Assembly: GCF_001463905.1 (NCBI RefSeq)
Contig: NZ_BBWR01000016.1
Span: 1-64,000 of the forward strand
Origin: Aureimonas frigidaquae
GTDB lineage: Bacteria > Pseudomonadota > Alphaproteobacteria > Rhizobiales > Rhizobiaceae
DNA: 64,000 bases
Reading direction: 5' to 3'
Shown here piece by piece: positions 34,408 through 43,167 of the stretch (positions within the stretch are counted from its first letter, which is position 1; every line of letters begins with the position of its first letter). The notes under the pieces are model-generated. The model saw only the letters and a program-made list of their open reading frames with translations, searched no databases and was not told the DNA's origin. Made by a program: the position numbers and the translations under genes.

Positions 34408-35354
34408 TGGCCGGACTGATCCTGCGACGGCTCGGCATCGGCCTCGTACTGTTGGTTGCCGTGTCCGTCCTGATCTTCTGGGGCATCGAGGCGCTGCCGG
34501 GAGATTTCGCCACCACCTATCTGGGGCAGTCGGCCACGCCCCAAGCCATCGCCAACATTCGCGCGCAGCTCGGCCTCGACGCGCCAGCCTCGACCCGCTA
34601 CCTCGCCTGGCTGGGCGGCATCGCCACGGGCGATTTCGGCAACAGCTGGGCCAGCGGAATGCCGGTCGGCGGGCAGATCGCCGAACGGCTCGGCAATTCG
34701 CTCTTCCTGGCCGGCGCGGCGGCCGTGGTGGCAGTGCCGCTGGCCGTTGGGCTAGGGCTCGTGGCGGTGATGTTCCGCGACCGCTGGCAGGACCGTACGA
34801 TCAACATCGTATCGCTGGCGGCCGTATCGCTTCCGGAGTTCTTCGTCGGCTACCTCCTGATCCTCGTCTTTGCCGTCAATTTCGGCGTGGCCACCTTTCC
34901 CGCCACGGTCTTTGCCGGGATGGGCTTTTTCGAGCGCCTGTCGGCGATCGTCCTGCCGGCGGCGACGCTGGTCATCGTGGTGCTGGCCCATATGATGCGC
35001 ATGACGCGGGCCGCGATCCTGAACGTGATGGCGGCGCCCTACGTGGAAACGGCGGAGCTGAAGGGGCTCTCCAGGTTCCGGGTCATCCTGCGCCATGCCG
35101 CACCCAACGCCCTGGCGCCGATCATCAACGTGGTGGCGCTGAACCTGGCCTATCTGGTGGTCGGCGTCGTCGTGGTCGAAGTGGTCTTCGTCTATCCGGG
35201 AATGGGGCAATATATGGTGGATGCCGTGACGGTGCGGGACCTTCCGGTCGTGCAGGCCTGCGGCCTCGTCTTCGCCGCCTTCTACATCACCATCAACATG
35301 ATCGCGGATATTCTGGCCATCATCGCCAATCCGCGGCTGAGGCACCCACGATGA
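34407..35354 (+). CDS. Peptide-type ABC permease (DppB-like)
   Basis: The ATG at 34407 shares one base with the upstream stop. The 315-aa inner-membrane protein has six membrane segments, the family N-terminus LILRRLGIGLVLLVAVSVLIF and the coupling loop VETAELKGLSRFRVILRHAAPN. It forms the channel with the next gene product, whose start overlaps its stop by four bases (ATGA). Confidence 0.92.
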   Translation: MAGLILRRLGIGLVLLVAVSVLIFWGIEALPGDFATTYLGQSATPQAIANIRAQLGLDAPASTRYLAWLGGIATGDFGNSWASGMPVGGQIAERLGNSLFLAGAAAVVAVPLAVGLGLVAVMFRDRWQDRTINIVSLAAVSLPEFFVGYLLILVFAVNFGVATFPATVFAGMGFFERLSAIVLPAATLVIVVLAHMMRMTRAAILNVMAAPYVETAELKGLSRFRVILRHAAPNALAPIINVVALNLAYLVVGVVVVEVVFVYPGMGQYMVDAVTVRDLPVVQACGLVFAAFYITINMIADILAIIANPRLRHPR

Positions 35355-36178
35355 AGGCGCGCGACATTCCCGCAAGCGCCTGGATCGGCCTTTTCGGCAT
35401 TGCAATTGCGCTGGCCTGCGCACTGTTTGCGCCGCTCCTCGCCCCCTATGGCGAAACGGAAATCGTCGGCAGCGTCTGGGAGCCGATCAGCACCGCCTTT
35501 CCGCTCGGAACCGACAATCTGGGGCGCGATATCCTGTCGCGGCTGATTTATGGCACCCGCACGACGCTCGGCGTCGCGCTGGCCGCCACGATCCTGTCCT
35601 TTTCCATCGGCGTTTTCCTGAGCTTCGTGGCGGCCGTCACCGGCGGGGCGGTCGATCAGGGCCTGTCGCGGCTGAACGATCTTTTGATGGCCATACCCAC
35701 GCTGATCTTCGCCCTGGTCGTCCTGGCGGTGCTGCCGCAGGATATCTGGATCCTGATCCTGGTCATGGCGGTTCTGGATTCGACACGCGTGTACCGGCTC
35801 GGCCGCGCCGTGGCGCTCGACGTGGCGGTCATGGAGTTCGTGGAGGCCGCCCGCCTGCGCGGCGAGCGCACATCCTGGATTATCCTGCGGGAGATCCTGC
35901 CCAACACGCTGTCGCCGCTCCTGGCCGAATTCGGCCTGCGCTTTGCCTTCGCCACGCTGTTCCTGTCGACGCTGTCGTTCCTGGGTCTCGGCATCCAGCC
36001 GCCGGCCGCCGACTGGGGCGGCATGGTCAAGGACAACAAGGACGGCATCATCTTCGGCGTGTCGGCCGCGCTCGTTCCGGGCGCGACGCTGGCCGTCTTC
36101 GCCATCTGCGTCAACCTTGTGGTGGACTGGCTCCTGCGCCGCACCACATCGCTGAAGGGAGGGCGCGGCGATGGCTGA
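35351..36178 (+). CDS. Peptide-type ABC permease (DppC-like)
   Basis: The start at 35351 gives 275 aa. The DppC signature GTDNLGRDILSRLIYGTR follows the first membrane segment, and the coupling loop is VEAARLRGERTSWIILREILPN. It ends with an eight-base overlap into the ATPase gene. Unlike the importer at 19-24 kb, the permease here is not fused to an ATPase. Confidence 0.92.
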   Translation: MKARDIPASAWIGLFGIAIALACALFAPLLAPYGETEIVGSVWEPISTAFPLGTDNLGRDILSRLIYGTRTTLGVALAATILSFSIGVFLSFVAAVTGGAVDQGLSRLNDLLMAIPTLIFALVVLAVLPQDIWILILVMAVLDSTRVYRLGRAVALDVAVMEFVEAARLRGERTSWIILREILPNTLSPLLAEFGLRFAFATLFLSTLSFLGLGIQPPAADWGGMVKDNKDGIIFGVSAALVPGATLAVFAICVNLVVDWLLRRTTSLKGGRGDG

Positions 36179-37778
36179 GCTTCTCGACATCCGCAACCTT
36201 CGTATCGTTGCGCCGGACGGCGCCGGCGGCGAAGCGGTCATCGTCGATGACGTCTCCTTCCGGCTGGAGCGCGGCAAGGTGCTCGGCCTGATCGGCGAAT
36301 CCGGCGCCGGAAAGTCGACCATCGGCTTGGCTTCCATGGCTTATGGCCGCGGCGCGGTCCGCATTTCGGGCGGCGAGATCCTGCTGGACGGGCAGGATCT
36401 CACCACGCTGTCCGCCCGAAGCATCCGCCAGTTGCGCGGCAGGCGCGTGGCCTATGTGGCCCAGTCGGCCGCCGCCGCCTTCAACCCGGCGCATCGGATC
36501 GGCACGCAGGTGATCGAGGCCGCGCTGCGGCACGGCACGATGCGCCGCGACGCGGCCATGGCCCGCGCACGCGCCTTGTTCGCCACGCTCGGCCTTCCGG
36601 ACCCCGATACGTTCGGAAACCGGTTCCCCCACCAGGTGTCCGGCGGCCAGTTGCAGCGGGCCATGACGGCCATGGCCCTGTGCGCCGGGCCGGAGCTCAT
36701 CGTCTTCGACGAACCGACCACCGCGCTCGACGTGACCACGCAGATCGGCGTCCTGGCCGCGATCCGCCGCGCCATTCGAGAGACGGGCACGGCCGCCATC
36801 TACATCACCCACGATCTGGCCGTGGTGGCCCAGATCGCCGACGACATCATGGTGCTGCGCCACGGCCGCATGGTCGAAACCGGCACCGCGCGCCAGATCG
36901 TCGATGCGCCCCGGCAGGATTATACGCGCGCGCTCGTCTCCGTCCGGCACGAAACGGGCGTGGAGGCCGAAGGGGAGGGCGAGCGCCTCTTGACTATCGA
37001 TCATGTCACGGCGCGCTACGGCTCGGGCGGCACGGTGCTCGACGACGTGTCCCTGTCGGTCCCGCGCGGCCGAACCGTGGCCGTCGTGGGAGAGAGCGGG
37101 TCCGGCAAGTCCACCCTCGCGCGGGTCATCACCGGGCTCCTGCCGCCGGCGCAGGGCAGGGTGCAGCTCGAGGGGCGCGATCTTTCACCTGCCCTTGGCG
37201 GGCGCTCCAAGGCCGATCGGCGCCGCATCCAGCTGATCTACCAGATGGCCGATACCGCCCTGAACCCGCGCCAGACGGTGGCCGACATCGTCGGCCGGCC
37301 GCTCACCTTTTATGAAGGGCTGCGCGGACGCGCGCGGGCGGCACGGGTGGCGGCGCTGCTCGACGAAATCGAAATCCCGCAGGCGCTTGCCGGGCGTTAC
37401 CCGGCGGAGCTTTCGGGCGGCCAGAAGCAGCGTGTCGCCATTGCGCGGGCGCTGGCGGCGCAACCCGACCTCGTCATCTGCGACGAGCCGACATCGGCGC
37501 TCGACCCGCTCGTGGCGCAGGGGATCCTCAAGCTCCTGCGCCGCATCCAGCGCGAACGGGGCACGTCCTACCTGTTCATCACCCATGACATCGCCACCGT
37601 GCGCGCCATAGCGGACGCGGTGGCGGTCATGCATCGCGGCCGGATCGTGCGGTCCGGTCCGCGCTCGCAGGCACTGAACCCGCCTTTCGACGACTATACC
37701 GCCCGGCTGATGAACTCCGTGCCGGACATGCGCGTCGGCTGGCTCGACGAGGCGATCGCCGCCGCAGGCCGCGCCTGA
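36171..37778 (+). CDS. ABC transporter ATPase with two fused nucleotide-binding domains
   Basis: A 535-aa protein containing DppD- and DppF-type ATPases in tandem. The first domain has Walker A GESGAGKST, signature VSGGQLQR and Walker B ELIVFDEPTTALD. The second has GESGSGKST, LSGGQKQR and DLVICDEPTSALD. Both have the switch His (ITHD). The tandem form is common for this transporter class. It powers the two permeases encoded upstream. Confidence 0.93.
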   Translation: MAELLDIRNLRIVAPDGAGGEAVIVDDVSFRLERGKVLGLIGESGAGKSTIGLASMAYGRGAVRISGGEILLDGQDLTTLSARSIRQLRGRRVAYVAQSAAAAFNPAHRIGTQVIEAALRHGTMRRDAAMARARALFATLGLPDPDTFGNRFPHQVSGGQLQRAMTAMALCAGPELIVFDEPTTALDVTTQIGVLAAIRRAIRETGTAAIYITHDLAVVAQIADDIMVLRHGRMVETGTARQIVDAPRQDYTRALVSVRHETGVEAEGEGERLLTIDHVTARYGSGGTVLDDVSLSVPRGRTVAVVGESGSGKSTLARVITGLLPPAQGRVQLEGRDLSPALGGRSKADRRRIQLIYQMADTALNPRQTVADIVGRPLTFYEGLRGRARAARVAALLDEIEIPQALAGRYPAELSGGQKQRVAIARALAAQPDLVICDEPTSALDPLVAQGILKLLRRIQRERGTSYLFITHDIATVRAIADAVAVMHRGRIVRSGPRSQALNPPFDDYTARLMNSVPDMRVGWLDEAIAAAGRA

Positions 37779-37851
37779 CGCTTGATGCGTCCACCGGACC
37801 GGCTGCCGGACGGGCGGCCGGCCTTGGCAAGCAAACCACAGAGACCATGAC

Positions 37852-39843
37852 ATGAATGCCAGACCCCATACGGTGATCGAGAACCAGTGGATCACCCTGA
37901 AGGACGGAACGCGCCTTGCGGCCCGCATCTTCCTGCCGGACGACAGCGTGACATCCCCCGTGCCGGCGGTTCTCGAATTCCTGCCCTATCGCAAGCGCAA
38001 CGGCACGGCCCCGCGCGACGAATCCACCTACCCCGTCTTCGCCGCAGCCGGCATTGCCGGGGTGCGGGTCGATATTCGCGGCTCGGGAGAATCGGACGGG
38101 GTCATCGACGGGGAATATACCGAGCGGGAGCTGAGCGATGCCTGCGAGGTCATCGCCTGGATCGCCGCACAGGATTGGTCCAATGGCCGGGTCGGCATGA
38201 TGGGCATTTCCTGGGGCGGCTTCAACTGCCTGCAGGTGGCGGCACTCAAACCGCCGGCCCTGAAGGCCGTCATCAGCATCGCCTCCACGGTCGATCGCTA
38301 CAATGACGATATCCATTACAAGAACGGAACCCACCTGTCGGCGCAGCTCTCCTGGGCCGCGACGATGCTGGCCTATCAGTCGCGCTCCCCGGACCGGGAA
38401 ATCGTCGGGGACGACTGGCGGCGCCTGTGGCTGGAGCGGCTGGAAGGCGAACCCTTCTTCATGGAAAGCTGGCTGGAACACCAGCGGCGTGACGCCTTCT
38501 GGGAACACGGTTCGATCTGCGAGGATTTCGCCGGCTTCGACGTGCCCGCTCTGGTCATTGCCGGCTGGGCCGATGGCTACCGCAACACGCCCTTCAAGGC
38601 CCTGGCCGGCATGCCGGACCGCATCCATGCGCTGATCGGCCCCTGGATCCACAAATACCCTCATTTCGCCTGGCCGCGCCCGCGGGCGGATTTCCATGCC
38701 GAGGCCATTGCCTGGTGGAACCACTGGCTGCGCGACGCGCCCAACGGCGCCGAGACGACCCCGCGTCTGCGTGCTTTCATCCAGGATGGCCCGCGGCCGG
38801 CGCTCCGGCGCGAGCACGAGCCGGGCTATTGGGTGTCCAAGCCGGACTGGATCGCACCGCAGACGCTCGCCCTCTATCCCGACGGCGCGGGCGGCTTGAC
38901 GTCCCGGGCGCCGGCCGATGCGGGGACGGTGGCGCTGCGCTCGCCGCTCGCCACGGGAACGGCGGCCGGCGAATGGTTCACCCTCAAGCCGGATGCCGAG
39001 ATGGCCGGCGACCAGCGGGTGGACGATGCCGGATCGCTCACCTTCGAAACCGCGCCGCTCGATGCGGAGATGGTGCTTCTGGGCCTGCCGGAACTGACCG
39101 TTTCGGTGGCGAGCGATGCGCCGCTCGCCAATCTGTGCGCGCGGCTCGTCGATGTGCATCCGGACGGCACGGCAACGCGCATCAGCTTCGGCGTCCTGAA
39201 CCTGGCCCATCGTGGTGGGAATGCCGAGCCGCAACCCATGGTGCCTGGCCGCGCGGACACCATCCGCCTCCTGCTCGATGCCTGCGGCTACCGCCTGGCC
39301 CCCGGTCACCGGCTTCGGCTGTCCCTGTCGACGGCCTACTGGCCGATGATCCTGCCGCCGCCCTTCGATGCCACGCTGACCTTCGATCTGGCGCGGTTCG
39401 AACTGCGGCTGCCACTTCTCGGGGCGCATGAGCGTATCGCCATTCCCGAGCCGGCCGATCCCGATCCGCTCCCCCATTACGAAGAGCTGGAGCCCGGCGC
39501 CACGCGCCGCAGCGTCGAACGCGACCTCATGACCGGGACGGTGCATTACCGCATTTTCGAGGATACCGGCCTCAGCCGGCACCCCGGCAACATGCTCGCC
39601 TCCCGCGATGTGCGCGACGAGGTCTGGTCCATCCGGGAGGGCGACCCGCTTTCGGCCACGGGACGCTCCGAATGGACCTGCGTCATCGCACGGGACGGGT
39701 GGGAAACGCGCACGAACTGTGTGGCAACGCTCGCCTGTACTGCAGAGAGCTATGTCATCCATGCGGATATGCAGGCCTACGAGAACGGCGTCCTCGTGTT
39801 CGAAAAGCGGTTCGACCGCACGCTGCCCCGCGATCACATGTGA
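37852..39843 (+). CDS. CocE/NonD family alpha/beta hydrolase
   Basis: A 663-aa cytoplasmic enzyme. The alpha/beta-hydrolase core has VRVDIRGSGESDG and the nucleophile elbow GISWGG near residue 122. A catalytic Asp is likely in VIAGWADGYRN and the His in GPWIHKYPH. The C-terminal third is the beta jelly-roll domain of X-Pro dipeptidyl-peptidase/CocE proteins. Members cleave esters or Xaa-Pro peptides. It lies 73 bases after the peptide-type importer genes, suggesting it processes the imported solute. Confidence 0.9.
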   Translation: MNARPHTVIENQWITLKDGTRLAARIFLPDDSVTSPVPAVLEFLPYRKRNGTAPRDESTYPVFAAAGIAGVRVDIRGSGESDGVIDGEYTERELSDACEVIAWIAAQDWSNGRVGMMGISWGGFNCLQVAALKPPALKAVISIASTVDRYNDDIHYKNGTHLSAQLSWAATMLAYQSRSPDREIVGDDWRRLWLERLEGEPFFMESWLEHQRRDAFWEHGSICEDFAGFDVPALVIAGWADGYRNTPFKALAGMPDRIHALIGPWIHKYPHFAWPRPRADFHAEAIAWWNHWLRDAPNGAETTPRLRAFIQDGPRPALRREHEPGYWVSKPDWIAPQTLALYPDGAGGLTSRAPADAGTVALRSPLATGTAAGEWFTLKPDAEMAGDQRVDDAGSLTFETAPLDAEMVLLGLPELTVSVASDAPLANLCARLVDVHPDGTATRISFGVLNLAHRGGNAEPQPMVPGRADTIRLLLDACGYRLAPGHRLRLSLSTAYWPMILPPPFDATLTFDLARFELRLPLLGAHERIAIPEPADPDPLPHYEELEPGATRRSVERDLMTGTVHYRIFEDTGLSRHPGNMLASRDVRDEVWSIREGDPLSATGRSEWTCVIARDGWETRTNCVATLACTAESYVIHADMQAYENGVLVFEKRFDRTLPRDHM

Positions 39844-39845
39844 TC

Positions 39846-39866
39846 GACCGGCGCGGCGCGCCGGTC
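39846..39866. terminator. Hairpin between convergent genes
   Basis: GACCGGCGC and GCGCCGGTC form a perfect 9-bp stem with a 3-base loop, in the 36-base gap between the CocE-type gene (+) and the SDR gene (-). No T-run follows on either strand, so it is only a candidate bidirectional terminator or transcript-end protector. Confidence 0.45.
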
Positions 39867-39879
39867 GGTCATCGTGGCT

Positions 39880-40890
39880 CTAGCGCCGGCGGCCGGCCTG
39901 CGCGGACAGGGCGCAGGTCACTGCTGCGCCGAGCGCCACCAGGGCGAGAGCCTGAACGGGGTGCCGCTGGGCGAAGGTGTAGCTGCTGAAGGGGCGGCCC
40001 CCGCCATTGGGCGAGTGGGCCGCACCATCTTCTGCCGGCTCGAACAGATTGTCGGAGCGCGTCGATGGCTTGCCGGTGCGCTGGACCACCGGCATGGTCA
40101 GTCCAAGAAAACGGTCCATCAGGGACGGCGTGGCGCGGTAGGCCTGGATCATCAGCCGGCCGGCTCCCCCCACCGTCACGTCCCTGACCGGGTGGCAGGC
40201 AGCGTGGAGGATGGCCCGGGCGACGATCTCGGGCGCATAGATTGGCGGCGCGACCGTCGGTTCGCTGTCGAGGTGGTTCCGGGCATGCTGGGGGAAGGGG
40301 GTGCCGATGCCCGACGGCTTGACGAGCGTCACGGCCACCGGCGCGCCTTCCTTCCACAGCTCCATGCGCAGAGCTTCGGTGAATCCTTTCACCGCGTGTT
40401 TGGTGGCGGAATAGGCGCTGAGGAGCGGGATCGGCAGCTCGGAATTGATCGAGCCGATATTGATCAGCGCCCCGCCGCCCGGCCGCTTGCGGAAATGCTC
40501 GACGGCAAGCCGGGACCCGTGGACGACGCCCCAGTAATTGGTTTCGAAGAGCCGGCGGTGCTCGTCGAGCGGCAGGTCCATCAACTCGCAGTAAACCCCG
40601 ACGCCGGCATTGTTGACGAAGGTATCGAAGCCGCCGAAGGCATCCTGCGCGACGGTCGAAACCTTTGCAAAAGCCTCGGCATCGGCCACATCCGCAACGA
40701 CATGGACGGCATTGCCGCCTTTGGCACGGATCTCATCCTCGACCTGCCGGAGCGCATCCGCATTGCGGGCAACAAGGATCAGGCGCGCACCGGCGGCTGC
40801 GGCGGCGCGGGCCGTCGCGAGCCCGATCCCCGATGTCGCCCCGGTGATGACGATGGTCTGGCGGTTCAGCGGTTTCAGTCGCACATGCAT
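39880..40890 (-). CDS. SDR family oxidoreductase with C-terminal extension
   Basis: A 336-aa short-chain dehydrogenase: cofactor motif TGATSGIG near residues 16-23, NNAG near 93, catalytic Ser in NIGSINSE, and Tyr and Lys in YSATK. Residues beyond about 265 form an extension ending in a hydrophobic stretch (VQALALVALGAAVTCALSA) and a basic tail, possibly a C-terminal membrane anchor. The substrate is unknown. It lies 109 bases downstream of the DUF4336 gene on the same strand. Confidence 0.88.
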   Translation of the reverse strand: MHVRLKPLNRQTIVITGATSGIGLATARAAAAAGARLILVARNADALRQVEDEIRAKGGNAVHVVADVADAEAFAKVSTVAQDAFGGFDTFVNNAGVGVYCELMDLPLDEHRRLFETNYWGVVHGSRLAVEHFRKRPGGGALINIGSINSELPIPLLSAYSATKHAVKGFTEALRMELWKEGAPVAVTLVKPSGIGTPFPQHARNHLDSEPTVAPPIYAPEIVARAILHAACHPVRDVTVGGAGRLMIQAYRATPSLMDRFLGLTMPVVQRTGKPSTRSDNLFEPAEDGAAHSPNGGGRPFSSYTFAQRHPVQALALVALGAAVTCALSAQAGRRR

Positions 40891-40999
40891 GGAAAGCCTC
40901 CGATGGTTCGTCAGGCTAATCCCGTCATGAAGCTGCAGTTGCTGCAGCGCCTTCGGCCTTTGCGGAGGCGGCTAAGCGACGGTGCGCGCAGAGAATGGG

Positions 41000-41740
41000 T
41001 CAGTCGAGCAGCCAGGCCAGGGACCGGCGGAGCTGCGCCGTACCGTCGCGGTCGAACCAGCGGCCATGGGAAAAGATGACGCGTTCGGGCGCAAGGCCAA
41101 CCATGATACGGGCCGCCTCCCGCGCACTGCCGCCCTTCAGCCGGACGATGGCGCGCAGATAGACCGGGGCGCGGCCGCGCGGGGCGGTGACGCCCGCCAG
41201 ATGCGCGGCCGGCCGAAGCAGCGCAGGAAGCCGCGCCGGTTCGATGTTCTGCACAAGATCCGTCAACACCAGGGTCCGGCTTCCCACATGAAAGAGCGCC
41301 ACTTCGCAAAAGCCGCCGGCGCCGCGCACCAGAATATGCTCGATCTCCTGCGACCAGGCATCCGGCGCGAGGCGTCCCAGATCGTGATCCAGCCGCAGAT
41401 TGCTCCGGCGCACCGGGCCGCGTTGGCGCAGTCCCGGCGCGGCCCATGTCGTGGCGTCGGGGAACTGCGCCTGCCATTGCGCCAGGAATGTCCAATGGGC
41501 CACATTGGGCGCGATGAGGTGGCGGACGGTGCCGATCCCGGCCAGGCTTTCCTTCAGCGGAACGGTCAGGCGTGTCGGGGAATGCAGGATCAGCGATCCG
41601 TCCGACAGGCGCAGCACCGTCATGCGAACCGGCAGCGGAATGCCGAATGCCCGCATGGGGCCGCTATCGACGATCCAAATGCCGTCGGCGACCGGCTTCA
41701 GAAGGTCGAGCGGCGGGTAGGTGACGTCGGTGCCCATCAT
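41000..41740 (-). CDS. DUF4336 domain protein
   Basis: The start at 41740 overlaps the stop of the upstream DUF2243-type gene (ATGATG cluster; 41737 is equally possible). The 246-aa protein has VADGIWIVDSGPMRAFGIPLPVRMTV at the N-terminus, LIAPNVAHWTFLAQW, and FSHGRWFDRDG near the C-terminus, which together mark DUF4336. This family looks like a metallo-beta-lactamase relative that lacks the full HxHxDH metal set, so its chemistry is unclear. Confidence 0.8.
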   Translation of the reverse strand: MMGTDVTYPPLDLLKPVADGIWIVDSGPMRAFGIPLPVRMTVLRLSDGSLILHSPTRLTVPLKESLAGIGTVRHLIAPNVAHWTFLAQWQAQFPDATTWAAPGLRQRGPVRRSNLRLDHDLGRLAPDAWSQEIEHILVRGAGGFCEVALFHVGSRTLVLTDLVQNIEPARLPALLRPAAHLAGVTAPRGRAPVYLRAIVRLKGGSAREAARIMVGLAPERVIFSHGRWFDRDGTAQLRRSLAWLLD

Positions 41741-42579
41741 GCAGTCTCCGGTGGCAGAGGAAGGGTTGGCGCGCGGGCCGATATGCCGGGGCGTTCGAAC
41801 CAGTCGAGGCAACCGGCAAGACCGATCGTATCGCTGACGAGAAGCGCCCCGCCGCGATAGAGGGCCATGCGGCTTGCGCCGGGTGGCAGTTCGATCGCAA
41901 AGACCGAATCCGTATTGTCAGCCCAGACGAGCCGACCATCGGCCGCCAGCACCGCGCTCATGGCCTGCGCCGGCGTCGTGCCCGGACGAAAGACCACCAG
42001 TGTGGCCGTGTCGGCGCCGACAAAGGGCGGCATCAAGGCCAGCGTGCCGGCCACGAGAACCAGCGCCGCCAGTGTCGGCGCACCGGCCCGCGCGCTGCCA
42101 CCGGGCGAGCCGGGCCGGCGTCCGAGCCACAAGCCCGCAGCCATGGCACCGACGCCGAAGACGGCGAACCAGACCAGGTCCCAGACGAGCGGCGTTTCGG
42201 AATCCATGCGGATCCGGTGAATACCGAGGATCCAGTGCGACAGGACGGCGTCGAGACAATGCCAAAGGCCGAAACCGATCAGCGCCGAGGCCAGAATCTG
42301 CCGCCCCGTGCCCGGAGCGGCGAGTGACGAGCGGCGCCGCAGAAGCAGGACCAGGCCTCCCGCGGCAATCACATACAGGACCGCATGAAACAGGCCATCC
42401 GCGAGGATCTGCATCCGCACATCGCTCAGGCGTCCACTGTCCAGCCCCGACAGAAGATGATGCCACTGCAGGATCTGGTGGAGGAGAATGCCGTCGAAGA
42501 AGCCGCCCAGCGCGATGCCGAGAGCGACGGCCGGTGCCGCCAGCCCACCCGGCGCCGTCTTTTCGAGGCTTTGCTTCAT
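41737..42579 (-). CDS. DUF2243 membrane protein with extra C-terminal domain
   Basis: The start at 42579 (MKQSLEKTAPGG) has GGAG about ten bases upstream. The 280-aa protein has an N-terminal DUF2243-like part (about 10-160) with four membrane segments and conserved His residues (GGFFDGILLHQILQWHHLLSG, LWHCLDAVLSHWILGIH). One more helix (about 175-195) precedes a soluble C-terminal domain of about 85 aa beginning VVFRPGTTPAQAMSAVL. DUF2243 proteins are usually shorter, so this tail is unusual. Histidines in membrane helices suggest metal or heme binding, which is inference. Confidence 0.8.
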   Translation of the reverse strand: MKQSLEKTAPGGLAAPAVALGIALGGFFDGILLHQILQWHHLLSGLDSGRLSDVRMQILADGLFHAVLYVIAAGGLVLLLRRRSSLAAPGTGRQILASALIGFGLWHCLDAVLSHWILGIHRIRMDSETPLVWDLVWFAVFGVGAMAAGLWLGRRPGSPGGSARAGAPTLAALVLVAGTLALMPPFVGADTATLVVFRPGTTPAQAMSAVLAADGRLVWADNTDSVFAIELPPGASRMALYRGGALLVSDTIGLAGCLDWFERPGISARAPTLPLPPETA

Positions 42580-42709
42580 GCGGCCAGCTCCGATCCGGTC
42601 CCGTTTGTCACCCGGAAGGATAAGGGCTGCGCTCCCTGTGGCCATGCCGGGCGCCATGCAATTTCGTTGGCCGGACCTCCTTTCGCCTGCACGCCAAACT
42701 CCGCACGCA

Positions 42710-42756
42710 TTGACAACGACGGACATTCGTATCATATGATACGCATTGTTGTATCA
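42710..42756 (+). promoter_or_regulatory. Promoter and operator of the Xre-RES toxin-antitoxin operon
   Basis: The -35-like TTGACA lies at 42710-42715 and the -10-like TATGAT at 42735-42740, with a rather long 19-base spacer. The -10 falls inside a perfect 14-bp palindrome, GTATCATATGATAC (42729-42742). A further half-site, GTATCA, occurs at 42751-42756. This fits autorepression by the antitoxin DNA-binding domain. Confidence 0.65.
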
Positions 42757-42768
42757 AAGGGTATAACT

Positions 42769-43167
42769 ATGCGGGAGCCTGTCGCCGTTTCAGTTCATGC
42801 GCCGCCTGCCGGAAAGACGGCGACCATCGTCAAGGCGGTGGTGCGGGCGACGGAATCCTGGGGTTTGACGAACCGCCAGTCCGCGCTGCTCTTCGACGTG
42901 CCACCGGCAACCTGGGGGCGGATGAAGGCGGGCGCCTTCAGCGGGCGGCTCGATGTCGACAAGCTCACCCGGGCCAGCCTGATCGTCGGCATTTTCAAGG
43001 CGTTGCGGCTTCTGTTCAACCGCTCCATGGTCACGGCCTGGCCGACGGCCCAGAATGCCGGGCCCGTCTTCCAGGGCCGCACGCCCGTGGATTACATGAT
43101 CGAGGGCGGCATTCCGGCCATGCTGCGGACGCGCCGTTACCTGGACGGCGTCCGGGGCGGCCTATGA
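42769..43167 (+). CDS. Xre/MbcA/ParS-type antitoxin
   Basis: The ATG at 42769 follows AAAGGG and lies just after the operator. The 132-aa protein has a helical N-terminal DNA-binding domain (about 20-65: SWGLTNRQSALLFDVPPATWGRMK) and a C-terminal toxin-binding domain of the DUF2384 type (GRTPVDYMIEGGIPAMLRTRRYLDGVRGG). It neutralises the RES toxin encoded next, with which it shares four bases (ATGA), and represses its own promoter. Confidence 0.88.
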   Translation: MREPVAVSVHAPPAGKTATIVKAVVRATESWGLTNRQSALLFDVPPATWGRMKAGAFSGRLDVDKLTRASLIVGIFKALRLLFNRSMVTAWPTAQNAGPVFQGRTPVDYMIEGGIPAMLRTRRYLDGVRGGL

